64,000 bases of DNA from Gracilibacillus alcaliphilus (GCF_016909015.1 NZ_JAFBFA010000006.1:124001-188000), one strand, 5' to 3'; positions 25,276 to 35,088 are shown, numbered from the stretch's first letter. The notes: a model not told the origin generated them from the letters alone. Numbers and translations: made by a program.

Positions 25276-26571
25276 ATGAACAATACTAAATTAAATAAGT
25301 TAATACTGAGTATAGGTTTATTAATGGTATCGGTATTAGTTGCTTGTTCTTCAGATGAGGAAAGTGGAGGAAGTTCTTCAGGTGATGCCAACACAGTAGA
25401 GGTGTGGCATTCTATGACTGATACTTCTGGAGAAGCGATAGAACAAGTAATTGAAGAGTTTGAACAGCAGAATCCGGATATTAAGATTGAAGCTACGTAT
25501 GTAGCCAATCAAGGAGAAGGGCAAAACGAAAAACTTTTAACTGCTATTGCTGGCGGAAATCCTCCAGATGTAGCTTATTTCGACCGTTTTGAAGTAGCGG
25601 CATGGGCAGCACAAGGTTCTTTGGAGCCTTTAACAGAATTAGCAGAACAAGATGGTATCACAGAAGACAATTATTATGGTTTTGCTTGGGAAGAAGCAAG
25701 CTTTGAGGATGATCTATACGCCATTCCTACTACAACAGATTCACGATTATTATTTTATAATAAAGATCATTTCGAAGAAGTTGGATTAGATCCAGAAAAT
25801 CCTCCAACTACGCTTGATGAATTAGAAGCAGCAGCAGAAAAGCTCACCATTAAAGAAGGAAATCGCTTTGAGAGAATTGGCTTTATCCCATGGTACGGTC
25901 AAGGATGGTTCTATGGTTGGGGCTGGTCATTTGGCGGGGACTTCTATGATCCGGAGTCAGGAGAAGTTACCGCAGATCATCCTCAAAATGTAGAAGCGTT
26001 AGAGTGGATGACAGAGTTTGGACAGGAATATGGAGTAGAAGATATTGCAGGATTTACAGATTCGCAAGGGAGCGGAGCAATGGATCCGTTTGTCTCTGGT
26101 CAGCTTAGTATGAAGATTGATGGAAACTTTGGTGTAGCTTCTTTAGAAAAATTTGCCCCAGATCTCAATTACGGTGTAACTCCAATTCCTACTCCTACAG
26201 GTGATAATTTTACAACTTGGTCAGGTGGCTGGTCAGTTGTTATTCCGAAGGGAGCTAACAATCAAGACGGAGCCTGGGAATTTTTGAAGTTCTTTGGCAG
26301 TGAAGAAGGGCAAAGGATTTTTAGTGAAACTAGCAGAGATTTCTCTGTTATTGAATCGGTGAATGAATCTTTAGGTTATACAGAAGATCCGGTTTTTGCA
26401 GAATTTATCAATATACTTCCAGAATCTAATGCTCGCCCTGTTATGACAGAGGGTTCATTATATTGGAATGCATTGGCTGATGCGGTCGAGGCGTCTACTC
26501 GTGGAAATGGCACACCGCAAGAGAATTTAGAAAAGGTCACACAACAGGTGACAGAGGCATTAGGAGAATAA
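25276..26571 (+). CDS. ABC transporter extracellular sugar-binding lipoprotein
   Basis: A 431-residue substrate-binding protein (COG1653 type). The signal peptide has lipobox VLVAC (Cys about 24) and an acidic Ser/Gly linker. The mature part contains VEVWHSMTDTSGEAIEQV, GGNPPDVAYFDRF, YAIPTTTDSRLLFYNKD and a Trp-rich segment PWYGQGWFYGWGWSFGGDF, suiting stacking against sugar rings. It captures an oligosaccharide or glycoside outside the cell and delivers it to the permeases encoded next (26627 and 27597). The ribosome site is CAGGGGGAATTGGG. The promoter carries a cre-like site. No ATPase gene is nearby; a shared MsmX-type ATPase is expected (known for Bacillus sugar ABC systems). Confidence 0.93.
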   Translation: MNNTKLNKLILSIGLLMVSVLVACSSDEESGGSSSGDANTVEVWHSMTDTSGEAIEQVIEEFEQQNPDIKIEATYVANQGEGQNEKLLTAIAGGNPPDVAYFDRFEVAAWAAQGSLEPLTELAEQDGITEDNYYGFAWEEASFEDDLYAIPTTTDSRLLFYNKDHFEEVGLDPENPPTTLDELEAAAEKLTIKEGNRFERIGFIPWYGQGWFYGWGWSFGGDFYDPESGEVTADHPQNVEALEWMTEFGQEYGVEDIAGFTDSQGSGAMDPFVSGQLSMKIDGNFGVASLEKFAPDLNYGVTPIPTPTGDNFTTWSGGWSVVIPKGANNQDGAWEFLKFFGSEEGQRIFSETSRDFSVIESVNESLGYTEDPVFAEFINILPESNARPVMTEGSLYWNALADAVEASTRGNGTPQENLEKVTQQVTEALGE

Positions 26572-26626
26572 TTGATAAAGGGGAAGGAGTACTTCTCCTT
26601 TCTCTCTATCTGAGGAGGAAAGAAAG

Positions 26627-27580
26627 ATGAAGAATAAAATGAATCAAGCTAATCATTTTTCTGCAACGGCAGGAATTCAGTCTGAGATGAAAAGGAAATC
26701 CAAGATAGCTGGTTCATCACTCAATGGTTGGTTATTTGCTTTACCTTGGGTAATAGGGCTAATTTTATTTTATGCGTTTCCGTTGTTTTCTTCTATTTAT
26801 TTTAGCTTCACTACATACAGCATATTGAGTCCGGGAGAATTCATAGGCTTGGCAAATTATAAACAACTGATGAATGATGGTCTATTTTGGCAGTCTATTT
26901 ATAATACTATTTATTTTGCTGTCTTCTTTGTGCCTTTAAGTATTATTATTGGAGTTGCTTTAGCTATGATGCTCAATATGAAGGTGAAAGGAATGGCAGT
27001 GTACCGTACAATCTTCTTTTTGCCGACGCTTGTGCCGCATGTTGCATTGGCTGTATTGTGGATGTGGTTATTGAATCCTGGTTTTGGTCTTGTTAATGGC
27101 GTACTAGATGCGATTGGAATTACTGGCCCTAACTGGTTGGGAAGTGTGACCTGGTCAAAACCTTCGTTAATTTTGATGTCGCTCTGGGCTATTGGTCAGC
27201 CAGTTATTATCTATTTAGCTGGTCTGGGAGATATCCCGCAAGAATTGTATGAAGCAGCTGATGTAGACGGGGCAAGCTGGCTGCAGAAAACATTTAAAGT
27301 TACCTTGCCATTATTAACACCAGTTATCTTCTTTAATCTAGTTATGGGTGCGATTGGTGCGTTTCAACAATTCACCTTGCCTTATACGATGACGCAAGGA
27401 CAGGGAACACCAGATAACTCCTTAACATTCTATGTCATGTACTTGTATGATAATGCTTTTAAGTATTTCAAAATGGGTTACGCCTCTGCAATGGCATGGA
27501 TATTATTTATTGTTATTATGCTGTTGACGGCAGTCATTTTTCTATCATCCAGACGCTGGGTGCATTATCAAGGTAGATAA
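26627..27580 (+). CDS. ABC sugar transporter permease (MalF/UgpA type)
   Basis: A 317-residue inner-membrane permease with six predicted membrane segments and a polar N-terminal extension of about 40 residues. The cytoplasmic EAA loop that contacts the ATPase is clear: YEAADVDGASWLQKTFKVTLP (about residues 204-224, split reading). It begins 55 nt after the binding protein gene behind a strong GAGGAGGAAAG. The pair with 27597 forms the channel for the 25276 lipoprotein. Substrate is unknown; context suggests a glycoside feeding the Gfo/Idh/MocA enzymes. Confidence 0.93.
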   Translation: MKNKMNQANHFSATAGIQSEMKRKSKIAGSSLNGWLFALPWVIGLILFYAFPLFSSIYFSFTTYSILSPGEFIGLANYKQLMNDGLFWQSIYNTIYFAVFFVPLSIIIGVALAMMLNMKVKGMAVYRTIFFLPTLVPHVALAVLWMWLLNPGFGLVNGVLDAIGITGPNWLGSVTWSKPSLILMSLWAIGQPVIIYLAGLGDIPQELYEAADVDGASWLQKTFKVTLPLLTPVIFFNLVMGAIGAFQQFTLPYTMTQGQGTPDNSLTFYVMYLYDNAFKYFKMGYASAMAWILFIVIMLLTAVIFLSSRRWVHYQGR

Positions 27581-27596
27581 AAAGGAGGGCATAATC

Positions 27597-28430
27597 ATGC
27601 AGCCAAAGGTAAAACATAATCTATTGAGGACTTTTGCTCATTTAGGACTATTAATTGCTTCGGCATTTTTCCTGGTGCCATTTTTATGGATGGTATCCAC
27701 ATCATTAAAACCCGTTACACAAATTTTTACGTATCCGCCTGAATTTATTCCAAATCCATTTCAATGGAGTAATTATATCGAGGCTACAGAATATATTCCG
27801 TTTTTTACTTATCTATCTAATACAACGATTATTACCGTGTTCAGTACGATTGGTGTCGTTTTATCGTGTCCGCTGGTAGCTTATAGTTTTGCCAAGCTGG
27901 AGTGGAAGGGTAGAAATACAATGTTTATCATTACGATTGCTGTTATGATGATTCCAATGCAAGTGACCATGATTCCACTCTTTCTTTTGTTTAATAAGAT
28001 CGGCTGGGTAGGTACCCCTTTGCCTCTGATCGTTCCTGCGTTTTTTGGTGTACCATTTTCGATTTTCCTGATGAGGCAATTTTTTATGGGTCTGCCAAAT
28101 ACACTACGTGACGCTGCAAAGATTGACGGTGCAAGTGAATTTCGAATTTATTGGCAGATCATGCTTCCATTGGCAAAACCAGCTGTACTAGCTGTTGGTT
28201 TGTTCCAGTTTATGAATGTCTGGACAGATTTTATTGGGCCATTACTTTATCTTACCAATGAATCACAATATACATTATCGTTAGGTTTACAACAATTCCA
28301 AAGTCAGAAAGGTACAGAGTGGGGGCTGATGATGGCCGTCTCTACTATGATGACAGTGCCGATTATTGTGTTATTCTTTTTTATGCAGCGAACGTTTATT
28401 CAAGGAATTACGTTTAGTGGAATTAAATAA
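27597..28430 (+). CDS. ABC sugar transporter permease (MalG/UgpE type)
   Basis: A 277-residue permease with six membrane segments and EAA motif LRDAAKIDGASEFRIYWQIM (about 179-198). The N-terminal FLWMVSTSLKPVTQIF segment and C-terminal FIQGITFSGIK are typical of MalG-type subunits. It follows the first permease after 16 nt with ribosome site AAGGAGGGC. It completes the first ABC importer; transcription may continue into the dehydrogenase genes at 28856, although more than 400 bp with hairpins intervene. Confidence 0.93.
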   Translation: MQPKVKHNLLRTFAHLGLLIASAFFLVPFLWMVSTSLKPVTQIFTYPPEFIPNPFQWSNYIEATEYIPFFTYLSNTTIITVFSTIGVVLSCPLVAYSFAKLEWKGRNTMFIITIAVMMIPMQVTMIPLFLLFNKIGWVGTPLPLIVPAFFGVPFSIFLMRQFFMGLPNTLRDAAKIDGASEFRIYWQIMLPLAKPAVLAVGLFQFMNVWTDFIGPLLYLTNESQYTLSLGLQQFQSQKGTEWGLMMAVSTMMTVPIIVLFFFMQRTFIQGITFSGIK

Positions 28431-28855
28431 CAATAGTATGTCGGTATACTATTCTCCGCATTTATTACGAGGCTGACTGTTCGTAAGCCCTCGCCATAAG
28501 CTTTATAAAAAAATGAAGAAGTGAGGCGGGGGAATGATTACTAATACATTGAGGAAAGATATGAGGTTTGGATTGATATATTAATATAGTGCAATGAAAT
28601 AGTTGTTTATTTTAAGGATCCGAAACATAATTGTTATATTAATCTAATAAACTTTAATAATGCTAAAAAATGGCGCCATTACAGCTTTTTTTAGCTTGGC
28701 AATTAAGAGAAGAAAATAAATATTAATAATTTATATTAAATTATTAATATTTAGACTCGCTAGAATTCTAAAAACAATGTATTATAAATAACGAAGGACT
28801 TTTGAAAGCTATTTCAAGGGTGCCTGATACATAAAACCATTTAGGAGGACAAAAT
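28431..28855. promoter_or_regulatory. Palindrome-rich intergenic region with cre-like site
   Basis: No gene. It contains the 12-bp palindrome AATGGCGCCATT (28669-28680) inside a GCTAAAAAA/TTTTTTAGC stem (28662-28695). An A/T-only perfect inverted repeat follows, with two 15-bp arms (28718-28732 and 28738-28752) around a 5-nt loop. TGAAAGCTATTTCA (28803-28816) differs from the CcpA cre consensus at one position. It lies 40 nt before the next start codon, suggesting a separate catabolite-controlled promoter. Confidence 0.55.
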
Positions 28856-29935
28856 ATGACAAGAACAGTACGTGTAGCAATTATTGGATGCGGGGGTATT
28901 GCGAATGGAAAGCATATGCCTAGCTTAAAAAAACTAAAACATGTGGAAATGGTGGCTTTCTGTGACATTGAATTAGACAAAGCGGAGAAAGCGGCTGCAG
29001 AATATGGAACAGAAGATGCAAAAGTTTATCAAGACTACCAAGAACTACTTAAAGATGCCAGTATTGAGGCGGTTCATGTTTGTACACCAAATGACGCACA
29101 TGCCGCAATCACCATTGCAGCACTTGAATCAGATAAACATGTGATGTGTGAGAAGCCGATGGCGAAGACAACGGAAGAGGCACAGCAAATGGTAGAAGCG
29201 GCCAAACGTACAGGCAAGAAATTAACGATCGGTTATAACAACCGTTTCCGTCAAGACAGTCAATACTTACATCAGGTTTGTGAGCAGGGTGATCTTGGTG
29301 AGATTTATTTTGCGAAAGCACATGCAATCAGACGCCGTGCAGTACCGACATGGGGTGTATTCTTAGATGAAGAGAAACAAGGTGGAGGTCCGTTAATTGA
29401 TATTGGGACACATGCTTTAGACTTAACGCTATGGATGATGGATAATTATAAGCCGAAAGTGGTAATGGGATCGTCTTATCATAAATTAGGTAAGAAAAAG
29501 GATGCCGCCAATGCTTGGGGACCATGGGATCCGGAGAAATTCACTGTAGAGGATTCAGCTTTTGGTTTTATTACGATGGAGAACGGTGCCACCATTATTC
29601 TTGAATCAAGCTGGGCTCTTAATAGCTTAGATGTAGATGAAGCAAAATGTTCTTTAAGCGGTACAGAAGGTGGAGCAGATATGAAAGGCGGTCTGCGTCT
29701 AAATGGAGAACGATTCGGCAAACTACATGAAACAAATGTTGAACTTGGTGCCGGCGGTGTTGCTTTTTATGATGGATCTGTGGAGACAGATGCCGATTTA
29801 GAAGCAAGATTGTGGATTGATAATATTATTCATGATACAGAACCAGTGGTGAAACCAGAACAGGCACTAGTTGTCACGCAAATTCTAGAAGCTATCTATG
29901 AATCTGCCAAAACTGGCAAAGCAGTTTACTTATAA
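28856..29935 (+). CDS. Gfo/Idh/MocA-family oxidoreductase
   Basis: A 359-residue NAD(P)-dependent dehydrogenase with Rossmann AIIGCGGIA (about 8-16), VMCEKPMAKT (about 96-105) and GGGPLIDIGTHALDLTLWMMD with the family active-site His. The segment AHAIRRRAVPTWGVF links it to the 20610 paralogue. The ribosome site GGAGGAC precedes ATG 28856. It is followed after 31 nt by another Gfo/Idh/MocA gene. Probably oxidises the imported sugar; the exact hydroxyl and cofactor are unknown. Confidence 0.92.
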   Translation: MTRTVRVAIIGCGGIANGKHMPSLKKLKHVEMVAFCDIELDKAEKAAAEYGTEDAKVYQDYQELLKDASIEAVHVCTPNDAHAAITIAALESDKHVMCEKPMAKTTEEAQQMVEAAKRTGKKLTIGYNNRFRQDSQYLHQVCEQGDLGEIYFAKAHAIRRRAVPTWGVFLDEEKQGGGPLIDIGTHALDLTLWMMDNYKPKVVMGSSYHKLGKKKDAANAWGPWDPEKFTVEDSAFGFITMENGATIILESSWALNSLDVDEAKCSLSGTEGGADMKGGLRLNGERFGKLHETNVELGAGGVAFYDGSVETDADLEARLWIDNIIHDTEPVVKPEQALVVTQILEAIYESAKTGKAVYL

Positions 29936-29966
29936 AAAATATAAATAGAGTTAAAGGAGTATGTAG

Positions 29967-31052
29967 ATGACTACTAAAGTAAAAATCGGAATTATCGGAA
30001 GTGGCGGAATTGCTGCCGCCCATGCAAGAGCTTATTTAAGTTTTCCTGATGTAGAGATTATTGGAGTAGCAGATATTATTCCCGGTAAGGCGCAAAGCTT
30101 CATAGATGATCTTGGGATTGAAGGAGCAACGGCTTGTAATAGTGTCGCAGAGCTTGTGAAACTGGATATCGAGGCGGTCAGCGTCTGTACGCCAAATGTT
30201 GCCCATCACTCAGCTTCTGTGGAAGCGTTACATGCAGGGAAACATGTGTTAGTGGAAAAACCGCTAGCTGTTACCTTAGAACAAGGTGTAGACATGGTAA
30301 AAGCAGCAAAGGCAAATGATCGTTTGTTGAGTGTTGGATTTCAGCCTAGATATGATCCAAATATGAAAGCAATTAAAGAATTAATCCATTCAGGTACCCT
30401 AGGTGATGTTTATTATATGCAGGCTGGCGGCGGGCGCCGGCGCGGGATGCCTGGAGGCACCTTTATTAATAAAGAACTTGCAGGTGCAGGAGCGATGGCA
30501 GATATTGGCTGTTACTCATTAGATTTAGTGTTAAATGCACTAGATTATCCAAAACCGTTAACCGTATCGGCATATACCTCTAATCATTTTGGAACGAACT
30601 CCAAATACCATCCAGAAGCTGATAAATTTGAAGTTGAGGATTTTGGGGTAGCAATGGTTCGCTTAGAAGGCGGCAAGGTATTGAACTTTAAGATTTCATG
30701 GGCGATGCACATGGATACACTTGGACCAACTTTGTTCTTAGGAACAGACGCTGGATTGAAGCTGACACCTGCAGGACAAGGGCCGTGGAGCGGTGTATGG
30801 GATGGCGGAATCGGATCTATTTCTTTGTTCCATGATGTCAATGATCATCATGTGGAAACATCTATTCCTGTCCAAGAACATAACGTGGATATTTTTGCTG
30901 AAAAGGTAAGGGATTTTGTAACGGCAGTGAAAGAAGGAAAGCCAGCACCAATCCCTGCTGAAGAAATCTTAATTAATCAAGCCATTATTGATGGCATTTT
31001 GAGATCATCAGAATTAGGTAAAGAAGTAGAGATCCATATACCGGAGATTTAA
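29967..31052 (+). CDS. Gfo/Idh/MocA-family oxidoreductase (fourth in the locus)
   Basis: A 361-residue dehydrogenase: GIIGSGGIAAAHARAY (about residues 8-23) binds NAD(P), VLVEKPLAV (about 95-103) carries the catalytic Lys region, and GAGAMADIGCYSLDLVLNAL aligns with the family motif. Here the usual His is replaced by Cys-Tyr, a difference from its three locus neighbours. The ribosome site TAAAGGAG precedes ATG 29967. The YesL-like gene follows after 24 nt. The divergence from the other copies suggests a different step rather than redundancy (inference). Confidence 0.9.
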   Translation: MTTKVKIGIIGSGGIAAAHARAYLSFPDVEIIGVADIIPGKAQSFIDDLGIEGATACNSVAELVKLDIEAVSVCTPNVAHHSASVEALHAGKHVLVEKPLAVTLEQGVDMVKAAKANDRLLSVGFQPRYDPNMKAIKELIHSGTLGDVYYMQAGGGRRRGMPGGTFINKELAGAGAMADIGCYSLDLVLNALDYPKPLTVSAYTSNHFGTNSKYHPEADKFEVEDFGVAMVRLEGGKVLNFKISWAMHMDTLGPTLFLGTDAGLKLTPAGQGPWSGVWDGGIGSISLFHDVNDHHVETSIPVQEHNVDIFAEKVRDFVTAVKEGKPAPIPAEEILINQAIIDGILRSSELGKEVEIHIPEI

Positions 31053-31076
31053 CCATTTAGCTAAAGGAGCGATTGG

Positions 31077-31793
31077 ATGGAATTAGAAGGATTGACAGGC
31101 AGAGTGTACAAAATAACGGATTGGTTCATGCTTATAGTTGTTACGAATGTCCTGTGGTTTCTCTTTAATCTGCCAATCGCTTATTTAGCTTTTATGTTAT
31201 TGGTTGTTGACAGTACAAGAGATATGATTGCCTTTTCTATTTATATTATGGTCTTACTACCGGTTTTTTTCTTTCCGGCAACGACAGCAATGTTTGCCGT
31301 CTTGCGGAATAGAATCATGTTTCCTAACGATGATAGAGGAATCTTTACATACTTTCTCAAAAGTTATAAGGCTAATTATATTAGAAGTTTTCTCGGGGGC
31401 GTTCTTTTTACCGTATTATGGACAGTATGGATTGTTGATTATTTCTTCTTTGTTAATCGAATAAGTGAGTTATTTTTATATTTGTTCTTATTTATTGGAT
31501 TTTTGCTTATCGTGATGACGATACACTTTTTCTCAGTAACTGTACATATGCACAGCAAATTGCTTGAGGCGGTAAAAAATGCAGTAATCATTACTATTGC
31601 TAATCCGTTATTGACACTTATTATTGGTATAGTAACGATAGTTGTAATTTATATCAGCTTTCAAATAACAACATTCTTTATTCCTTTTTTCTTAGGATCT
31701 TTCATCGCCTATATCGCATTTAATAGATTTTATCATTTTGTGAACAAAATGATGGATGATGTAATAATCCAGCCAAACGAAGATAATCATTAG
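31077..31793 (+). CDS. YesL-family (DUF624) membrane protein
   Basis: A 238-residue protein with about five membrane segments. The start MELEGLTGRVYKITDWFMLI and the sequence FFPATTAMFAVLRN match the YesL/DUF624 family, found in Firmicute operons for uptake of complex carbohydrates together with MalFG-type permeases. Molecular function is unknown; an accessory role in sugar ABC transport is often assumed. The ribosome site AAAGGAGCG precedes ATG 31077. It is last in the run and is followed by a strong terminator at 31845. A second family member lies at 38300. Confidence 0.85.
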   Translation: MELEGLTGRVYKITDWFMLIVVTNVLWFLFNLPIAYLAFMLLVVDSTRDMIAFSIYIMVLLPVFFFPATTAMFAVLRNRIMFPNDDRGIFTYFLKSYKANYIRSFLGGVLFTVLWTVWIVDYFFFVNRISELFLYLFLFIGFLLIVMTIHFFSVTVHMHSKLLEAVKNAVIITIANPLLTLIIGIVTIVVIYISFQITTFFIPFFLGSFIAYIAFNRFYHFVNKMMDDVIIQPNEDNH

Positions 31794-31844
31794 GGGAAAA
31801 TGACAGGGAATAACGTTCTTTTTTGAATAACCTCTTAGAAAAAG

Positions 31845-31886
31845 AATCGGGGGAAGAGCTATAATATGGCTCTTCTCCCGATTTGT
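31845..31886 (+). terminator. Strong intrinsic terminator after the first YesL-like gene
   Basis: AATCGGGGGAAGAGC (31845-31859) pairs with GCTCTTCTCCCGATT (31869-31883) with a single G-U pair. Confidence 0.88.
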
Positions 31887-32018
31887 CTTTGATAAAATAC
31901 TTTCTTCATAAAAAGCAGCATGTATATGAATTAAACCGTTATAATAAGTAAGTATAAAGCATTTGTTATAATAGGTTATTAAAAGATGGAAGTAAATCGT
32001 TAATGTTGAGGTGATTAG

Positions 32019-33131
32019 ATGAGCGCATTGTATGAACAAGTGTATGAGGCAATTAAAAGTGATATCCTTTCAGCAAAGTATAAGGTAGGTGACAAGATTC
32101 CTTCAGAAAAAGAGATTGCGGAGTCTTTTTCTGTTAGTCGAATTACTAGTAAGAAAGCTTTGGAAAAATTGGTGCAAGAAGGCTTTGTGTATCGGCAGAG
32201 AGGTAAAGGAACTTTTGTGTTAACAACAACTAGTCTTCTATCGAAACAAACGGATAAAGAACATAAAAAACTGCCGGTATTTGGACTAATTATGTCGAAA
32301 TTTGGTGAAAGTTATGGAACAGGTATAATTGAAGCAATAGAAGAAGCCTCTGATGGGAAATGCTTTATTATTTTGAAATTTTCAAAGGGAATACCAGAGA
32401 AAGAAGAAAAAGCGATTAAAGAATTATTAGACTATGGAGTAGATGGACTAATCGTGTTTCCAGCCAAATCGGAGTATTATAGTTCAGAGATTTTGAAAAT
32501 GATCGTCAATCAATATCCGTTTGTTTTAGTAGATCGAAACTTCAAAGGACTTGCTGCACCATCTGTATCAACGGATAATTTCTATGCAGCTAAGGAAGGT
32601 GTTAAATACTTATTTGATCTTGGCCATGAACAAATAGGCATACTAATTCCGGAGGACTTTGAAATTACGGCAATTGAAGACCGATTAAATGGTATTGTCA
32701 GTGCATTTGCTGAAAATAAGGTGAGTGTTAACAAGGCTTACTGGTGTGATCAAATAAAAAGGTGTTCTTCTAGTGAGAAAAAAGATATTGAATTGATTAT
32801 GCAATATTTGCAGAATCATCCTGAGCTGACTGCATTAATGGCCTTAGAGTATAAGATTGCCAAATTGGCAATGATTGCAGCGGAACAGTTAAACTTAAAG
32901 ATTCCTGAAGATATTTCTATTTTATCGTTTGATAGTCCTTATGTTACCGCCATGGAGTGGAGCTTTACACATGTAAAACAAAATGAACAAGAGATTGGTC
33001 GGCGAGCCTTGCAGAAACTATTGGAAATGCATGAACATGGAATAGATTCCAACAAAGAACAAATTAAAGCTACGATACAAGAAGGTGATTCTACGAGGGC
33101 GCTGGCAAAGGTTGTCCCAACGGATAAATAA
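32019..33131 (+). CDS. GntR-type regulator with LacI-like sugar-sensing domain (AraR-like architecture)
   Basis: A 370-residue repressor-type protein. The N-terminal GntR winged helix (about 1-72) reads YEQVYEAIKSDILSAKYKVG, then PSEKEIAESFSVSRITSKKAL. The remainder (about 90-365) is a periplasmic-binding-protein-like effector domain with YGVDGLIVFPAKSE, FVLVDRNFKG and ISILSFDSPYVTAMEWSFTHV, as in AraR of B. subtilis. It probably controls adjacent sugar genes in response to a sugar. Promoter-region direct repeats GTTATAATA occur near 31938 and 31965. The ribosome site TGAGGTGATTAG precedes ATG 32019. Confidence 0.9.
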   Translation: MSALYEQVYEAIKSDILSAKYKVGDKIPSEKEIAESFSVSRITSKKALEKLVQEGFVYRQRGKGTFVLTTTSLLSKQTDKEHKKLPVFGLIMSKFGESYGTGIIEAIEEASDGKCFIILKFSKGIPEKEEKAIKELLDYGVDGLIVFPAKSEYYSSEILKMIVNQYPFVLVDRNFKGLAAPSVSTDNFYAAKEGVKYLFDLGHEQIGILIPEDFEITAIEDRLNGIVSAFAENKVSVNKAYWCDQIKRCSSSEKKDIELIMQYLQNHPELTALMALEYKIAKLAMIAAEQLNLKIPEDISILSFDSPYVTAMEWSFTHVKQNEQEIGRRALQKLLEMHEHGIDSNKEQIKATIQEGDSTRALAKVVPTDK

Positions 33132-34062
33132 AAAACAACCTGATTTCTGCTTATTATTATATATAATAAACCCTTTGCTAAGCTAGTGGGATAAAAGCCT
33201 TCTTAGCAGAGGGAGATAAAAAATCAATCTTCAAAGTTTTTCGAGCTATAAAATAAAACAACTAGTTCACATGGATCACAGCTATTACCTAAAACAAAAA
33301 AAGCTGAGCTAATTAAATTAGTAAGAATTCCAGATAGGCACTAATGATATTTATTAGCTATTTCTGGGTAGGAATAGGTGGCATAGAAAAATTGTGTAGA
33401 GAGGTCTTATTGTATTTCTAGGGAAAAACGAATAGTATGAAGCTGCCTGTGAATTTATCCCTATTTTGATAATTGACAATTCTGAATTGCTTTATAAAAC
33501 AGTGAAGATAAGTTAACCAAATATGATTAAATTTGTTGTTATGTCATCAACATAAAGCGAACGAAAAAAGATTATCGGCTGTTTATAGGGAGTTTTTCAA
33601 TTATAACTGTTAAACAGGAGTGGGATATTTGATTGAATCAAGTACATTCTATAAATTTCCTAGAGTTGATCGGTTTTATACTTCTGTTTTGACTGACCTC
33701 TTCAACGTTTATTCTCCTCGGAGTTGATTTTTTAATTTTGTTAATAATTAGGTATTTGTTTGCTCCTCTTAGAAAAAACCTCGTTTTTAATATTATTTAC
33801 TGTCTTAAATCTGATCCATGTTTAAAACTCATTTAAAATTTGCCGAGATCTCGATTATATATTACTGAAATCTTATAACTAAGTGGTGACGTAAATCTGT
33901 TTTTTGTATAGTCAGTTTAAAGGCGAAACCTAATTCAGAACCTGTTGTGTAAAAGCTGTTCTAATCTAAAGCTTATTTACAAATGCTCCGAAAGTGTTTT
34001 CAAACAATTCTAATATATGTTGTATAATAAAATAACAAAAATAACAAAAAAGGATGAGGTAT
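33132..34062. other. Long AT-rich intergenic region between two sugar regulators
   Basis: About 930 bp without a convincing gene. Near the start, TGCTAAG/CTTAGCA (about 33175-33208) may end the GntR gene transcript. A 32-codon TTG-initiated frame (33629-33727) follows GGAGTGGG but has no recognisable product. At the right end, TATAAT (34023-34028) with TTCAAA (33999-34004) forms a likely promoter for the LacI gene. It is overlapped by CGAAAGTGTTTTCA (33989-34002), a two-mismatch cre-like site. Then come two ATAACAAAA repeats. Confidence 0.45.
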
Positions 34063-35088
34063 GTGGCCAAAAAAATAACAGTACAAATGATTGCGGATGC
34101 AGCAGGTTATTCGAAGTATGTCGTTTCTAAAACACTTAATAATAAGCCAGGTGTAAAAGAAAGTACTAGGGATAAAATTCTGTTTGTAGCAGAGCAACTA
34201 GGTTATTTCAATAACGACCAACAAAAAAAGAATGAACATATGACAGATGCTGGTTTTGTGTTGGTAATTATGCCAGATCAACGATATCAAAATATAGAAT
34301 CAGTTTACTGGGGGAAAATATTTGATGGAATAATGAGTACTTTAGAGAAGATGAACTATGGAAGTGTTGTGATTTCCGGGAAAGACTATCTGATTGATAA
34401 GGTGAAAGGGGAATCGCTATTAGGGGTTATAACAGTAGGTCATATTGATACGGATATGTTGTTGAATCTCAGTAATCTCTATAGTGTACCATTTGTAATG
34501 GTTGATCATGAGGATGAAGTGATTAAAGCAGATCGGATTTTTATGGACAATTACAGAGGGATGTATAAGTTAACTACACATATATTGATGTTAGGGCATG
34601 AACAGGTTTGTTTTGTCGGTGATAGAGCTTTTTCGCCAAGTTTTAAAGAAAGATGGATGGGGTTTAGAGAGGCATTAACAGTACAAGGTTGCTATCGTTC
34701 AGAGGAGGAGTGTTTATTTAATTTGAATTACAGTAGAGATATGGAGTGGCAATTCAGAGAATGTTTGGAAGAGTATGAGAGGGAATGTGGAAAGTTTACT
34801 GCCTTTGTGTGTGCTAATGATGAGATAGCAACAAAGGTTTCAAAGGTTTTATTAGAAAAAGGCTATGATATCCCTTCTGATGTTTCTGTTGCGGGCTTTG
34901 ATAATATTGATTTTAAGGTGAAAAACATTCCTCCGATTACTACGGTACAAGTTATTCAGGAGGCGATAGGACAGCGTGCAGTGAATGAGTTAATCTGGAG
35001 GCTGGATAATTATCAAGCACCTAATGAACGAATACAGATTTCGGGCGACATAATTGTGAAAAAATCTACAGCAAAAGCAAGAAAATAA
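34063..35088 (+). CDS. LacI/PurR-family transcriptional regulator
   Basis: A 341-residue regulator. The N-terminal helix-turn-helix AKKITVQMIADAAGYSKYVVSKTLNNKPGV is standard (about 1-30, split reading), followed by the hinge LGYF and a periplasmic-binding-like sensor domain with SVAGFDNIDF near residue 270. GTG 34063 has AAAGGA at proper spacing, whereas the upstream ATG 34054 lies inside the ribosome site. It directly precedes the second ABC importer and shares with it an unusual leader of ATAACAA repeats, so it likely represses that operon and itself (inference). Confidence 0.9.
   Translation: MAKKITVQMIADAAGYSKYVVSKTLNNKPGVKESTRDKILFVAEQLGYFNNDQQKKNEHMTDAGFVLVIMPDQRYQNIESVYWGKIFDGIMSTLEKMNYGSVVISGKDYLIDKVKGESLLGVITVGHIDTDMLLNLSNLYSVPFVMVDHEDEVIKADRIFMDNYRGMYKLTTHILMLGHEQVCFVGDRAFSPSFKERWMGFREALTVQGCYRSEEECLFNLNYSRDMEWQFRECLEEYERECGKFTAFVCANDEIATKVSKVLLEKGYDIPSDVSVAGFDNIDFKVKNIPPITTVQVIQEAIGQRAVNELIWRLDNYQAPNERIQISGDIIVKKSTAKARK

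Noticed and set aside
33629..33727. 32-codon TTG-initiated frame in the long gap before the LacI gene
   Set aside because: A moderate ribosome site is present but there is no recognisable product and no terminator; support is too weak for a gene call.
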